Positions 17,777 to 28,400 of a DNA stretch of 64,000 nucleotides are shown piece after piece. Under the pieces are notes generated by a model that made no database searches, had not been told where the DNA came from, and saw only the letters and a program-made list of their open reading frames with translations. The first letter of the stretch is position 1. The number at the start of each line of letters is the position of its first letter. This DNA is from Erythrobacter litoralis (lineage in GTDB: Bacteria > Pseudomonadota > Alphaproteobacteria > Sphingomonadales > Sphingomonadaceae). Made by a program: the position numbers and the translations under genes. The DNA is taken from the NCBI RefSeq assembly GCF_029760855.1, contig NZ_SOSI01000003.1, forward strand, positions 1 through 64,000. The letters run 5' to 3'.

Positions 17777-17932
17777 GCGGGGGTGGTTAGCGAGAACGAG
17801 GGGCTATTTCCAACCGTTGTCTTCAATTTCGCTCCGAGAATTGGAAATCAGCATATCAGCGTCTCGATATGGCTTTTCCATTCCTTCAACGAGGAATCGG
17901 AGTTAAGTTCTCGCCACATGACATCTGAATGG

Positions 17933-18030
17933 TCATCGCACGGCCTCAAACTGCCCGGCATTATAATTAAGTCCCGTCAGCTCTTTGTCTTGCAGATGGT
18001 CATGCATCTACTGCGACATGAAAGGGGCAA
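17933..18030 (-). pseudogene. displaced C-terminal fragment of the Imm11-like gene
   Basis: On the minus strand, one frame away from the Imm11 gene and directly downstream of it, the codons read FMSQ[23 protein letters not shown] and end at 17933. This resembles the usual Imm11 C-terminus (a helix followed by LTGL). The switch needs a one-base change in the G7 (18039-18045) or A7 (18031-18037) run, and a TAG (18010-18008) also interrupts it. The rest of the gap to 17777 is AT-richer and holds no gene I can support. Confidence 0.5.
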
Positions 18031-18579
18031 TTTTTTTACCCCCCCACCGGCAAACCGGTCTCGCCACATATGAGCGCTGCCTATCTGATCGAGATTGAAA
18101 ACGAGCTTCGGCTCAGCTGTCGGATCGGCGCCTTCTGGGAGAAGTTCCGGATATCGGCGGGCGATATCCTTCGCTGACCGCCAACTATTCAGATAAAATA
18201 TAGGATTGGTATGCGCGCGATCGATGCTGTCGATGCTGTCGATGATCTGTCCGGTAATGAACCAGAAACGATGTTCTAGATGCCTTCCCCGCTTATCGAG
18301 ATACTCGACCGGGACGAACTGATGAACCCCCGGCTCCAGATTTTCGATCGCTTCCTTCGCGCGCGCGGATACGTTCATAAACGGCTGCCGATCGAAATCG
18401 TCCGGAGGCGAGCAGTCCCTGCTCAGAAACTTGAAGCGGGTACACAAGTTCTCGGGATCGACGCGAAAACGATCGCCATCGGGAAGCGCCTTCACCTTGT
18501 TGAAGTCGCCATCGAGAACCTTGATGTCTGTCGTCAGCCCCGAGGACGGTCGAACTCTCATTCCGTAAACCATAGCCAT
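17977..18579 (-). CDS. Imm11 (DUF1629) family protein with altered C-terminus
   Basis: 200 residues from ATG 18579, which has GAGGGA 8 nt upstream; an earlier in-frame ATG at 18711 lacks one. The DUF1629/Imm11 pattern is clear: [43 protein letters not shown] and [12 protein letters not shown]. The family is thought to give immunity to polymorphic toxins, but no toxin gene is nearby. The last 20 or so residues ([10 protein letters not shown] onward) do not look like the family; the expected tail lies in another frame downstream. A 9-nt tandem duplication (GACAGCATC) encodes the DSIDSID stretch. Either a decaying gene or a homopolymer sequencing error. Confidence 0.72.
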   Translation of the reverse strand: MAMVYGMRVRPSSGLTTDIKVLDGDFNKVKALPDGDRFRVDPENLCTRFKFLSRDCSPPDDFDRQPFMNVSARAKEAIENLEPGVHQFVPVEYLDKRGRHLEHRFWFITGQIIDSIDSIDRAHTNPIFYLNSWRSAKDIARRYPELLPEGADPTAEPKLVFNLDQIGSAHMWRDRFAGGGVKKLPLSCRSRCMTICKTKS

Positions 18580-18800
18580 ATTCTGTTCCCTCGCGACACA
18601 GCACGCGTTTCGTCGGCTTGACGCCGGCAACCGCAAAGCTGGTTCAATGTCTTGGAATTGCCCCCACCCCCCCTCAGCGGTTCCGCGCCAATCCGATCTC
18701 GCCGCCTTCATGCCCCGCCCCGCCTCAACAAACCGCTAACCCCGCGCGCCGCCATACACGTTGCCCTTTTGCATCGCCGCCCCTATCTGCGCGCCTTGCC

Positions 18801-19454
18801 ATGACCAGCCTGCTCACTTTCGCCGTGCCCAAGGGGCGTATCCTCGACGAGGCGCTGCCGGTGATGGCGCGCGCGGGCGTCGTTCCGGAGGACGGGTTTC
18901 ACGACAAGGCTAACCGCTCGCTCACCTTTGCCACCACGCGTAAAGACATGCGGCTGATCCGCGTGCGCGCCTTCGATGTCGCGACCTTTGTGGCGCATGG
19001 CGCGGCGCAGATGGGCATCGTGGGATCGGACGTGATCGAGGAGTTCGACTATGCCGACCTTTACGCACCGGTCGATCTTGACATCGGGCACTGCCACCTT
19101 GCCGTCGCCCAGCCGAAGGACGCAGTGGAGCGGGACGGGGCGAGCCACCTGCGCGTCGCGACTAAGTATCCCAATCTCACCCGCCGCCATTTCGAGCGCC
19201 AGGGTATCCAAGCTGAATGCGTGAAGCTCAACGGGGCGATGGAGATCGCGCCGGAACTGGGGCTGGCCGGGCGGATCGTCGATCTGGTCAGCACGGGGAC
19301 GACGCTGCGCGAGAACGGCCTGGTCGAGACCAGCCGTATCCTCGACATATCGGCCCGCCTGATCGTCAATCGCGCGGCATGGAAGACCGATCCGCGCATC
19401 GGCGAACTGGTCGAGGCGTTCCGCGCCGACAGTGCACAGCGGGCAGCGGCCTGA
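18801..19454 (+). CDS. hisG: ATP phosphoribosyltransferase, short form
   Basis: 217 residues: the short HisG, which lacks the regulatory C-terminal domain and normally needs HisZ for activity. It catalyses the first step of histidine synthesis, ATP plus PRPP to phosphoribosyl-ATP. Conserved parts are [22 protein letters not shown], and the PRPP loop [14 protein letters not shown]. The stop and the hisD start overlap by 1 nt (TGATG). hisZ is not in the window. The 220 nt upstream hold no other gene I can support. Confidence 0.95.
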   Translation: MTSLLTFAVPKGRILDEALPVMARAGVVPEDGFHDKANRSLTFATTRKDMRLIRVRAFDVATFVAHGAAQMGIVGSDVIEEFDYADLYAPVDLDIGHCHLAVAQPKDAVERDGASHLRVATKYPNLTRRHFERQGIQAECVKLNGAMEIAPELGLAGRIVDLVSTGTTLRENGLVETSRILDISARLIVNRAAWKTDPRIGELVEAFRADSAQRAAA

Positions 19455-20743
19455 TGCAGTTTCTAGATGCCAGCGACGCCGGGTTCGAGGCGAAGTTCGA
19501 GCGTATCGTGCGCGACCGGCGCGAAAGCGATGCGGGCGTCTCGCGCGATGTCGCCGCAATCCTCAACGAGGTGCGCGAGCGCGGCGACAAAGCGCTGGTG
19601 GAGTACACCATGCGCTTCGACGAGCATCGGCTCGGCAGTGACGCGGGCTGGTCGATTTCGGCCGAGGAATGCGAAACTGCCTATCGCGACCTCGATGGCG
19701 ATTTGCGCGACGCACTCGATACGGCGGCGCGGCGCATCCGCGCCTATCACGAAGGGCAATTGCCGCAGGATCGCGACTATACCGACGAGATCGGGATGCG
19801 GCTGGGTTCGCGCTGGCTACCGGTCGATGCGGCGGGGCTGTATGTGCCGGGCGGCCGTGCGGCCTACCCGTCCTCTTTGCTGATGAACGCCATCCCAGCG
19901 AAGGTCGCTGGCGTGAAACGCCTTGCTGTCGTGACGCCGACACCGGGCGGAACCGTCAACCCGCTGGTCCTCGCTGCGGCACATATTGCGGGCGTGGACG
20001 AGATCTGGCGGGTGGGCGGTGCACAGGCCGTCGCCGCCCTCGCTTACGGCACTGAGCGGATCGTGCGGGTCGATGTGATCACCGGACCGGGCAATGCCTG
20101 GGTCGCGGAAGCCAAGCGCCAGTTGTTTGGCGTGGTCGGCATCGACATGGTTGCAGGACCCAGCGAAATCCTTGTGATTGCGGACGGCGACAACGATGCC
20201 GAGATCATCGCCGCCGACCTTATGAGCCAGGCCGAGCACGACCCGACCAGCCAGTCCATCCTCATCACCGACGACACTTCGCTGGCGCGGCAGGTGCAGG
20301 GCGCAGTCGATCTGCAGCTCCTCGACTTGGCGACCGGCAAGACCGCCCGGCAGAGCTGGGACGAGAACGGCTTGATAGTCATTGTGAAGAAGCTGGACGA
20401 CGCCATCCCCCTCGCCGACCAGTTGGCAGCGGAGCATGTCGAACTCGCCGTTGCCGATCCCGAGCCGCTCTTCGCACGGTTGCGCCATGCGGGCAGCGTG
20501 TTCCTCGGCAAGCATACGCCCGAGGCGGTCGGCGATTATATCGCCGGACCCAATCACGTGCTTCCCACAGGCCGCCGCGCGCGCTTCGCCAGCGGGCTTT
20601 CCGTGCTCGACTTCATGAAGCGCACCAGTTTCATCGGCACCACGCCGGAGGCTTTGCAAGCCATCGGCCCCGCTGCCGTGCGCCTCGCCGAAGCCGAGGG
20701 CTTGCCCGCCCATGCCCTATCGATTTCGAAGAGACTTTCGTGA
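19454..20743 (+). CDS. hisD: histidinol dehydrogenase
   Basis: 429 residues, normal length. It oxidises L-histidinol to L-histidine in two NAD-dependent steps; zinc-dependent. Recognised stretches: VPGGRAAYPSSLLMNAIPAKVAG, GGAQAVAALAYGT, ITGPGNAWVAEAKR, DMVAGPSEILV, SQAEHDP and GPNHVLPTGRRARFASGLSV. ATG 19454 is coupled to hisG; its end overlaps nusB. Confidence 0.97.
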   Translation: MQFLDASDAGFEAKFERIVRDRRESDAGVSRDVAAILNEVRERGDKALVEYTMRFDEHRLGSDAGWSISAEECETAYRDLDGDLRDALDTAARRIRAYHEGQLPQDRDYTDEIGMRLGSRWLPVDAAGLYVPGGRAAYPSSLLMNAIPAKVAGVKRLAVVTPTPGGTVNPLVLAAAHIAGVDEIWRVGGAQAVAALAYGTERIVRVDVITGPGNAWVAEAKRQLFGVVGIDMVAGPSEILVIADGDNDAEIIAADLMSQAEHDPTSQSILITDDTSLARQVQGAVDLQLLDLATGKTARQSWDENGLIVIVKKLDDAIPLADQLAAEHVELAVADPEPLFARLRHAGSVFLGKHTPEAVGDYIAGPNHVLPTGRRARFASGLSVLDFMKRTSFIGTTPEALQAIGPAAVRLAEAEGLPAHALSISKRLS

Positions 20744-21192
20744 GCAAGAAACCCAGATCGCAAGCCCGCAGTGCGGCCCGCCTCGGCGCCGTGCAGGCGC
20801 TTTACCAGCAGCAGATGGAGAAGACGGCAACCGCCCGCCTGCTCGATGAATTCCACCAGCACCGGCTCGGCAAGGTAATCGAGGACGACGAATATGCCGA
20901 TGCGGATGTCGCCTTCTTCGACGACGTCGTGCGCGGCGTGGATGCGCGGCGCGGAGAGATCGACGAACTGCTGACGGCGCGGCTGGCCGAAGGCTGGACG
21001 CTTGCGCGGATGGACAAGACGATGCTGCAGATTCTGCGCGCCGGGACATACGAATTGCTGGCGCGGCAGGATATTCCGAAAGCCGCGGCGATCAACGAAT
21101 ATGTCGATGTGGCAAAAGCGTTCTTCGACGATCGCGAGGCGAAGTTCGTCAACGGCATTCTGGACGCGGTGGCGAAGGAATTGGGGCGGTAA
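20740..21192 (+). CDS. nusB: transcription antitermination factor NusB
   Basis: 150 residues. NusB with NusE (S10) binds boxA and supports rRNA antitermination. The fold signature AARLGAVQALYQQQM and the C-terminal PKAAAINEYVDVAKAFFDDREAKFVNGILD are clear. It starts with GTG 20740 in a GTGA-type overlap with hisD. The hisG-hisD-nusB order is common in Sphingomonadales. Confidence 0.95.
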   Translation: MSKKPRSQARSAARLGAVQALYQQQMEKTATARLLDEFHQHRLGKVIEDDEYADADVAFFDDVVRGVDARRGEIDELLTARLAEGWTLARMDKTMLQILRAGTYELLARQDIPKAAAINEYVDVAKAFFDDREAKFVNGILDAVAKELGR

Positions 21193-21200
21193 CTTCGCAT

Positions 21201-22055
21201 ATGGCCGAGCCGGATTTTATCGCCGCGCTGAAAGCACTGGTAAACGATCCGGCCGCGCGAAATCTCGACGACGATGCCGCCGTTCTCGAAGTCGGTGGTG
21301 AGACGCTGATCCTCACCCACGATACGCTCGTACAGGGCGTTCATGTCCGCGAGGATGAGAATCCTGCCGACATCGCGTGGAAGCTCATCGCTGTGAACCT
21401 GTCCGATCTCGCTGCGAAGGGCGCGAAGCCCCTTGGCGTGCTAGTGTCGCACATGCTCGGCGATGGCGACGCACGCTTTGTCGAAGGTCTTGGCGAAATC
21501 CTGCAGGAATACGACGTTCCCCTGCTCGGCGGCGACACCGTTTCCGCCGAAGGCCGCCGCGTCTGGGGTTGCACGGCTATCGGCCGCGCCACGCATACGC
21601 CGGTGCCCGACCGACGCGCCGCCCAACCTGGCGACGGTGTGTACGTCACCGGTTCGCTCGGCCGCGCCATGCTCGGTTTCGAAGAAGATCGCCGGTTCGA
21701 CAAAGCCTATCGCCGCCCGGAACCGCGCTTGCGGGAAGGCGAGCTACTCGCGCCGCTGGTTTCGGCCATGATGGACATATCGGACGGGCTGTTGCTCGAC
21801 AGTCTCCGAATGGCGGAAGCGAGCGGGGTCGGTATCGAACTCGAAAGCGGCTCGATACCGGTAGCCGATCCCTCACGTCGGGACGACTGCATCCGCTGGG
21901 GTGACGATTACGAACTGCTGTTCACGCTGCCCGAAGGCGTGGCCGATCCGGTTCCCGCAACCCGGATCGGTTCGGTAAACCCTCGCACCGACGCATCCCT
22001 GTTTCTCGACGGGGAGCCGCTTGGTCGGGCGGATAAACTCGGCTACAGCCACTAG
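21201..22055 (+). CDS. thiL: thiamine-monophosphate kinase
   Basis: 284 residues, somewhat shorter than the roughly 320 of E. coli ThiL. It phosphorylates thiamine monophosphate to the pyrophosphate. Motifs: LDDDAAVL, the metal-binding LTHDTLVQGVHV, AVNLSDLAAKGAKP, LLGGDTVSA and MDISDGLLLD. The C-terminal GDDYELLFTLP is present. It starts 8 nt after nusB. Confidence 0.93.
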   Translation: MAEPDFIAALKALVNDPAARNLDDDAAVLEVGGETLILTHDTLVQGVHVREDENPADIAWKLIAVNLSDLAAKGAKPLGVLVSHMLGDGDARFVEGLGEILQEYDVPLLGGDTVSAEGRRVWGCTAIGRATHTPVPDRRAAQPGDGVYVTGSLGRAMLGFEEDRRFDKAYRRPEPRLREGELLAPLVSAMMDISDGLLLDSLRMAEASGVGIELESGSIPVADPSRRDDCIRWGDDYELLFTLPEGVADPVPATRIGSVNPRTDASLFLDGEPLGRADKLGYSH

Positions 22056-22059
22056 GCCG

Positions 22060-22074
22060 TTTACCCTACGTTAA
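22060..22074 (+). promoter_or_regulatory. possible CtrA half-consensus site upstream of hppA
   Basis: TTTA-N7-TTAA, one mismatch from the alphaproteobacterial CtrA consensus TTAA-N7-TTAA, about 100 nt before the hppA start. It starts 5 nt after the thiL stop. Such near-matches occur by chance, so this is weak. Confidence 0.2.
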
Positions 22075-22172
22075 TCGGCCTTGCCACGAACGGCGGCGCG
22101 CTTATACCTTCCGTCTACAGGCTCCGGCGTCTCCCATGCCGGCATGCCACATAAAAGAGGGAGGGGATATCA

Positions 22173-24329
22173 GTGGAACTCGTACTCATAGCGATCGCGC
22201 TGGGGCTGGTGGCCGTGGTCTACGGCTTCGTGACCAGCCGCCAGGTTCTCGGCGCAGGTGCCGGTAACGACCGAATGCAGGAAATTGCCGCCGCCATTCA
22301 GGAAGGCGCGCAGGCCTATCTGAAACGCCAGTATACTACCATCGGCATTGTCGGCGTCGTCGTCGCCGTGCTGGTCTTCGTGTTCCTCGGGATCATTCCG
22401 GCGGTCGGCTTTGTCATCGGCGCGATCCTGTCCGGCGTCGCAGGCTTTATCGGGATGAACATTTCGGTGCGCTCCAACGTACGCACCGCAGCCGCAGCCC
22501 AGAGCGGATTACAGCAGGGCCTCACCCTCGCCTTCCGCGCAGGCGCGATCACCGGAATGCTGGTCGCAGGCCTCGCTCTGCTGGCAATCGCGGGCTTCTT
22601 CGCCTTCCTGATCGGCCCCGGCGGCCATGCGGCGAACAGCCGCGAAGTGGTGGACGGCCTCGTCGGCCTTGCCTTCGGCGCTTCGCTGATCTCGATCTTC
22701 GCGCGACTTGGGGGCGGCATCTTCACCAAGGCAGCCGATGTGGGTGCGGACCTCGTCGGCAAGGTCGAAGCGGGCATTCCGGAGGACGATCCGCGTAACC
22801 CCGCCGTCATCGCCGACAATGTGGGCGACAATGTCGGCGACTGTGCAGGCATGGCGGCCGACCTGTTCGAAACCTACGTCGTCACTGTCGGCGCGACCAT
22901 GGTGCTGACCGCACTGCTGTTCGGCGAACGGCTCGGCGACCTGCTGCTACCCGTCATGGCCTTGCCGCTGCTGATCGGCGGGGCATGCATCGTGACCAGC
23001 ATCATCGGCACCTATTTCGTGCGTCTCGGCAAGGGCGGCACCAATGTGATGGGTGCGATGTACAAGGGCTTCCTCGTCACCGCCGTTTTGTCGATCCCGC
23101 TCATCTGGCTCGTCATGAACATCGCGTTGGGCAGCATGGACTTGGTCATCGGCGGCAGCCTTGCCGATGTAGACCCCGGTCAGCCGATCGCGGAGGAAGG
23201 CCTAGCCGAACAGGTGCTAACCTTCACCGGGTGGGATCTGTTCTGGTGCTCGATCCTCGGTCTCGCCATTACCGGCATCATCATCTGGATCACCGAGTAT
23301 TACACCGGCACGAATTACCGCCCGGTCCGCTCGATTGCCAAAGCCTCGGAAACCGGCCACGGCACCAATGTGATCCAGGGTCTGGCCATCAGCCTTGAAT
23401 CGACCGCGTTGCCGACCATCGTGATCGTGGCCGGCATCATCATCGCCTACCAGCTCGCCGGACTGATCGGAATCGCCTATGCGGCGACCGCGATGCTGGC
23501 GTTGGCCGGCATGGTCGTGGCTTTGGATGCTTACGGTCCGGTGACGGACAACGCCGGCGGCATCGCCGAAATGGCCGGGTTGGACGACAGCGTGCATGAG
23601 AAGACCGACCTGCTCGACGCAGTGGGCAACACCACCAAGGCCGTGACCAAGGGCTATGCCATCGGTTCGGCAGGCCTTGCCGCATTGGTGCTGTTCGCGG
23701 CTTACACCACCGATCTCGGCGAGTTCTTCCCGAATGTGGACGTCGATTTCAGTCTGGAAAACCCATACGTGATCGTCGGCCTGTTGCTGGGCGCACTGCT
23801 GCCCTACCTGTTCGGCGCGATGGGCATGACCGCGGTCGGTCGTGCGGCGGGCGATGTGGTGAAGGACGTGCGCGAACAATTCGCGGGCGATGCCGGGATC
23901 ATGGCGGGCACCAGCAAGCCCGACTATGCGCGCACCGTCGATCTCGTCACCAAGGCAGCGATCAAGGAGATGATCGTCCCCTCGATGCTGCCAGTGCTGG
24001 CCCCGATCGCGGTGTATTTCATCATCACCCTGATCGCCGGGCAGGCCAACGGCTTCGCAGCATTGGGCGCGTTGCTTCTCGGCGTGATCGTCGGCGGGCT
24101 GTTCGTCGCCCTGTCCATGACCGCCGGCGGCGGCGCGTGGGACAATGCGAAGAAATACATTGAGGACGGCAATCACGGCGGCAAGGGCTCGGATGCCCAC
24201 CATGCCGCGGTGACGGGCGACACGGTCGGCGATCCTTACAAGGACACTGCAGGCCCCGCCGTCAATCCGATGATCAAGATCACCAATATCGTAGCGCTCC
24301 TGCTCCTAGCGGCCCTCGCCGGCGGCTGA
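22173..24329 (+). CDS. hppA: membrane-bound proton-translocating pyrophosphatase
   Basis: 718 residues, about 16 membrane helices. It couples PPi hydrolysis to proton pumping across the inner membrane. The PPi-binding acidic motifs [22 protein letters not shown] and [13 protein letters not shown] are intact, as is the C-terminal [14 protein letters not shown]. The [10 protein letters not shown] stretch has Lys where K+-dependent enzymes have Ala, which is the known mark of the K+-independent subclass. Start GTG 22173 follows a GGGAGGGG ribosome site. A strong terminator follows. Confidence 0.96.
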   Translation: MELVLIAIALGLVAVVYGFVTSRQVLGAGAGNDRMQEIAAAIQEGAQAYLKRQYTTIGIVGVVVAVLVFVFLGIIPAVGFVIGAILSGVAGFIGMNISVRSNVRTAAAAQSGLQQGLTLAFRAGAITGMLVAGLALLAIAGFFAFLIGPGGHAANSREVVDGLVGLAFGASLISIFARLGGGIFTKAADVGADLVGKVEAGIPEDDPRNPAVIADNVGDNVGDCAGMAADLFETYVVTVGATMVLTALLFGERLGDLLLPVMALPLLIGGACIVTSIIGTYFVRLGKGGTNVMGAMYKGFLVTAVLSIPLIWLVMNIALGSMDLVIGGSLADVDPGQPIAEEGLAEQVLTFTGWDLFWCSILGLAITGIIIWITEYYTGTNYRPVRSIAKASETGHGTNVIQGLAISLESTALPTIVIVAGIIIAYQLAGLIGIAYAATAMLALAGMVVALDAYGPVTDNAGGIAEMAGLDDSVHEKTDLLDAVGNTTKAVTKGYAIGSAGLAALVLFAAYTTDLGEFFPNVDVDFSLENPYVIVGLLLGALLPYLFGAMGMTAVGRAAGDVVKDVREQFAGDAGIMAGTSKPDYARTVDLVTKAAIKEMIVPSMLPVLAPIAVYFIITLIAGQANGFAALGALLLGVIVGGLFVALSMTAGGGAWDNAKKYIEDGNHGGKGSDAHHAAVTGDTVGDPYKDTAGPAVNPMIKITNIVALLLLAALAGG

Positions 24330-24345
24330 TCTTCGTGAAAATGCG

Positions 24346-24380
24346 AAGCGGCGCTGCTCTAACCGGCGGCGCCGCTTTTT
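24346..24380 (+). terminator. intrinsic terminator of hppA
   Basis: A perfect 9-bp stem, AAGCGGCGC (24346-24354) with GCGCCGCTT (24369-24377), a 14-nt loop and a T run to 24380. It begins 16 nt after the hppA stop. Confidence 0.85.
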
Positions 24381-24425
24381 CGTGCGCGCTTGACGTGAAC
24401 GGAATGGCTACGCATGGCGCGAGCC

Positions 24426-25322
24426 ATGTCCGACACCCTTAATCCCGCAGAACTTACGCAAAGCCTCGTCGAACTCCTGACCGTGAAACGGGACGGCGAG
24501 CATCTGTTCACCGGCTCCGTGCAGCCCGGAGGTGTGGGCCGCATGTTTGGTGGGCAGGTCGTGGCCCAAGCGCTTCAAGCCGCTCAGCATACCGCGCCCG
24601 AGGGGATGGAAGCTCATTCCCTCCATGCATATTTCCTGCGCGGCGGAAAGGAAGGCGTGCCGATCGAATACCGCGTCGAGGCCGATTTCGACGGGCGCAG
24701 TTTCGCCAATCGCCGGGCGGTCGCCTCGCAAGAGGGCAGCGCTATCTTGAACCTGACCGCAAGCTTTCAGCAGCCGGAAGACGGGCTGGAGCATGTCGAT
24801 GCCGAGATGCCCGAGGTCACCTCGCCCGAAGATCTCGAACCCGATGCGGAGGTTCGCCGCCGCTTTCTCGACAGTCTCGACGACGTCTCCGATGTGCAGC
24901 GCGCCATGTTCGAGCGGCCCCGCCCGATCGAGATCCGCTCGCCCTGCGCGATGCACTGGATGAGCACCGAGAAGCGCCCCCCTCGTACCTATAGCTGGTT
25001 CCGCACCGTGGGCACCTTGCCCGACGATCCGCGCATCCACCGGGCGGTGATTGCTTACGCCAGCGATTACACCCTGCTCGGCACCGCCGCCTTGCCGCAT
25101 GGCCTCAGCTGGGCGCGCGGCGAGCTGAAAGGTGCGAGCCTCGATCACGCGCTGTGGTTCCACCGCCCAGCCCGTGCCGACGAGTGGCTGCTTTATGCCA
25201 CCGAAAGCCCCTGGTCGGGAGCCGGGCGCGGTTTCAACCAAGGCCGTATCTTCGACTGTAGCGGACGGCTCGTGGCCAGCGTGGCGCAGGAAGGTGTGAT
25301 TCGGTTGGCAAAGGGGAAATGA
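24426..25322 (+). CDS. tesB: acyl-CoA thioesterase II
   Basis: 298 residues from ATG 24426; ATG 24414 would add four. Double-hotdog TesB-type enzyme hydrolysing medium- and long-chain acyl-CoA. Visible family stretches: GRMFGGQVVAQAL, SLHAYFLRGG, PIEYRVE, then in the second domain AYASDYTLLGTA, with the catalytic Asp in SDYTLL, and SLDHALWFHRP. It is separated from hppA by a terminator and therefore has its own promoter. Confidence 0.93.
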   Translation: MSDTLNPAELTQSLVELLTVKRDGEHLFTGSVQPGGVGRMFGGQVVAQALQAAQHTAPEGMEAHSLHAYFLRGGKEGVPIEYRVEADFDGRSFANRRAVASQEGSAILNLTASFQQPEDGLEHVDAEMPEVTSPEDLEPDAEVRRRFLDSLDDVSDVQRAMFERPRPIEIRSPCAMHWMSTEKRPPRTYSWFRTVGTLPDDPRIHRAVIAYASDYTLLGTAALPHGLSWARGELKGASLDHALWFHRPARADEWLLYATESPWSGAGRGFNQGRIFDCSGRLVASVAQEGVIRLAKGK

Positions 25323-25337
25323 TCGAATAGAAATTCC

Positions 25338-25347
25338 TGGTTAACCA
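25338..25347. promoter_or_regulatory. palindrome in leader of the RTX gene
   Basis: TGGTTAACCA is a perfect 10-bp palindrome in the 135-nt AT-rich gap between tesB and the RTX gene, 110 nt before the start codon. It is a possible operator; a 10-bp palindrome can also occur by chance. The rest of the gap holds a loose CGGT/ACCG inverted repeat near 25364. Confidence 0.25.
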
Positions 25348-25457
25348 TATGGAAGAGAATTTACGGTATCTTTACCGCAATACGGGTTTTCACCTAAGCA
25401 CTCGTTTACCTTTGCAGCATTAAAAAGCGATCCGTTGAACGACGGAAAGACTTTCAC

Positions 25458-28400
25458 ATGCAACTCGAATCGCAGTTTCGCCTCATCAAAGAAAACGATG
25501 ACTTCGTCTTTCCGACATCCTTTGTACCGCATCAGGAATTAACAGCCGCGAAAGAGCCGACTTTTCTGGCGGCCCCCTTCGAAACGCTTGATCCTTCGCT
25601 CGGGTCTACCGCTTCGAAAGAGCCGGTTTCCCCAACGACCGTCCCTGAACCGCTCGTACCTCCGCAAGCGTCAACCGCATCGAATGAGCCGAGTTTTCAG
25701 ACTCCCGCCGCCGAACCGCTCGTCACGCCGGATGAAGTCGTGGCATCGAAAGGGCCGGCCGTATTGTCTGCCGCTTCCGGACCGCGTCAGCTGACGATCT
25801 CGGAAATTCAGGGTGAAGGTCATACCTCGGCGTATGTCGGCGTTCGCGTGCAAACTACGGGTATCGTGACGGCCGTTGAACAAAGCGGGTTCTGGTTCCA
25901 GTCCGCCTTAGGCGACGGCAACGCGGCAACTTCGGATGCCATCTACGTCGCTCGTTCAAAGACCGAAGTGACTGTCGGCGACGCGCTGACAGTGATTGGA
26001 ACGGTCGCCGAACGGTCGCGCGGCTCGGGGCTGACGATCACACGCATCAATGCCGAAACGGTTACTGTCGAGAGCCAAGGAAACGAACTTCCAGATGCAG
26101 TAGTCATCGGAGAAGGCGGGGTTCTACCTCCGACCGAGGTGATCGAGGACGATGGCATGACGTCCTACGATCCCACGACCGATGGCCTGGATTTCTGGGA
26201 ATCGCTCGAAGGCATGCGAGTAACGCTGGAAACGCCGCAAGCGATCTCGAATACCAATCGCTACGGCGAAACCGATCTGGTCGTGTCCGGTGCGACCGGC
26301 CTGTCCGACCGCGGCGCTCTGGCGATCTCGGAAGGCGACTGGAACCCCGAGATGATCCAGCTGGACGACCGCCTGTTCGACCAACCGAATTTGTCAATCG
26401 GCGACGGGCTCGAAAGCATCACCGGTATTCTCGGATACGGGTACAATCATTACGAACTGGTCGCGACCCAAACCGCCGTGATTGCGCAGGACGTGACGCT
26501 GGAACGCGAGACGACCGATCTCGCCGGGGATGCGAACCACCTCACCGTCGCCAGCTACGACCTTTCCAATCTCGATCCGTACGATGCGCGCTTCGCGTCG
26601 GTCGCTCAGGACATCGTCGAACGGATGCAGGCGCCCGACGTCATCGCGGTGCAACGCATCCAAGACGCCGACGGTCAAGGCACCGGCACGAACCTTTCCG
26701 GGCAGGAAACCGCCGACCGTTTGCTCGATGCGATCTTCCAGCTGACCGGCATCAATTACGTCTATGTCGAGATCGCACCCACCGAGGCGAACTCGACGGC
26801 CGGGCAGGAAAACGGCAACGTTCGCAACGGGTATTTCTACCGGCCAGATCGCGTCGACCTCGTCGAAAGCAGCCTGCAAGTTATCGACGATCCGATCTTC
26901 CAGGGTACGCGAAGCCCCTTGGTCGCGACTTGGAGCTTCAACGGCGAAGAAGTGACGACTCTGAACGTTCACCTTACGACCCGTTATGGAAGCGATCCGC
27001 TGTGGGGCGATGTGCAGAACCCCTACCATGCCGGCACGATCATGCGGACCAACCAGATCGCGGCGATCGACCGCTGGATCGAAGAGCGCCTGACAGCCGA
27101 TCCGGATGGCAACGTGATGCTCACCGGCAGCTTCGGCGGCTATCTGTTCGAACCGGCGCAGCGCCAGCTGACCGACGATGGCCTGTTGACCAACCTCGCA
27201 ACCCGCCTTGCGGAAGAAGAGCGCTACAGCCGGATCGAGGACGGCAATGCGCAGTTGATCGACAATACGCTGCTCAGCGGCAATCTGCTCGAGCGTGCAG
27301 AATACGACATCGTGCATTTCAATTCGGAGTTCGCGGGGCTTGGCCGCAATGGCGATGGCGATGCGCAGGTCGTGCGCTTCTACATTCCGAACGCGCCGGA
27401 AAATCTTCGGCTTGCCGGAGGGACCGTAGCGGAAAATGCGCCCATCGGAACCGTGGTGGGCGTATTGGTAGCTGACGATACTTTGAACGACAGCCTGCGG
27501 TTTGCGCTTACGAATGATGCCGAAGGGCGCTTCGTCGTGGACGCGGCAACCGGCGTCGTCACCACCACCGTCGCTCTGGATTTTGAGGACATTGCCCAGT
27601 TTGCGATCTCCGGCGTCGTCACCGATACGGCAGGGCTGAGCGCGACAGCCGATCTGACAGTGACCGTTCTCGATCGCAACGACGCACCCGTTGCGCAAGA
27701 CGACAGCTTTGCCATTGTAGAAGGCTCGGTAAGCGCAGACCTGAGCGCCTTTCTTCTGTCGAACGATAGCGATGCCGACGGTAATGCGCTAACTATCGTT
27801 TCGGTTGATGTAGCTGGCACCTCTGGGCGGGTCGAATTCGATGCGGCGAGCCAAACCCTGCGTTACTTTGCGCAGGGCGGACTTATCGATGGGCTGGTTG
27901 AAGGCGACGACCTGCTCGATACGTTCACCTACACCGTGATGGATGAGGGCGGGACGACGCATACTGCACGGGTCTCGGTCACCGTAGACGGCGCAATCGA
28001 CGACCTCGTGCTTCGTGGCGGGAACGGCAGGGACATCCTGATCGGAGGATCCGGAAACGACCGGTTATATGGCGGGAATGGCAATGATATCCTCAAAGGT
28101 GAGGCCGGCAACGACTGGCTCGATGGGGGACACGGGAACGACATTCTGACCGGCGGCGCAGGCAACGACATTTTTCTGGTAAGCAAATCGGGCGGACACG
28201 ACTTCATCACCGATTTCGACCTCGGTTACGACGCCCTCTGCAACCCGGAAAACCTCTGGATGAAATGGTGGGATACCGGCGATGTAAACGGTGACGGGCT
28301 CTATGATCTGACGCTTTACTTCCACAAGGGAGCCACGGTTACTCTTGGCGGCGTTTTCGGCGACGATCGGCCGGGTCTTCTCGAAGCAAGCGCGTTCGTG

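Noticed and set aside
17777-17932. Remaining AT-richer gap between the DUF2332 gene and the Imm11 remnant
   Set aside because: No open frame with a ribosome site or family match; no repeats found.
28020-28180. Repetitive GGNGND stretch as a DNA repeat array
   Set aside because: It is the coding sequence of calcium-binding nonapeptides, not a CRISPR or satellite.
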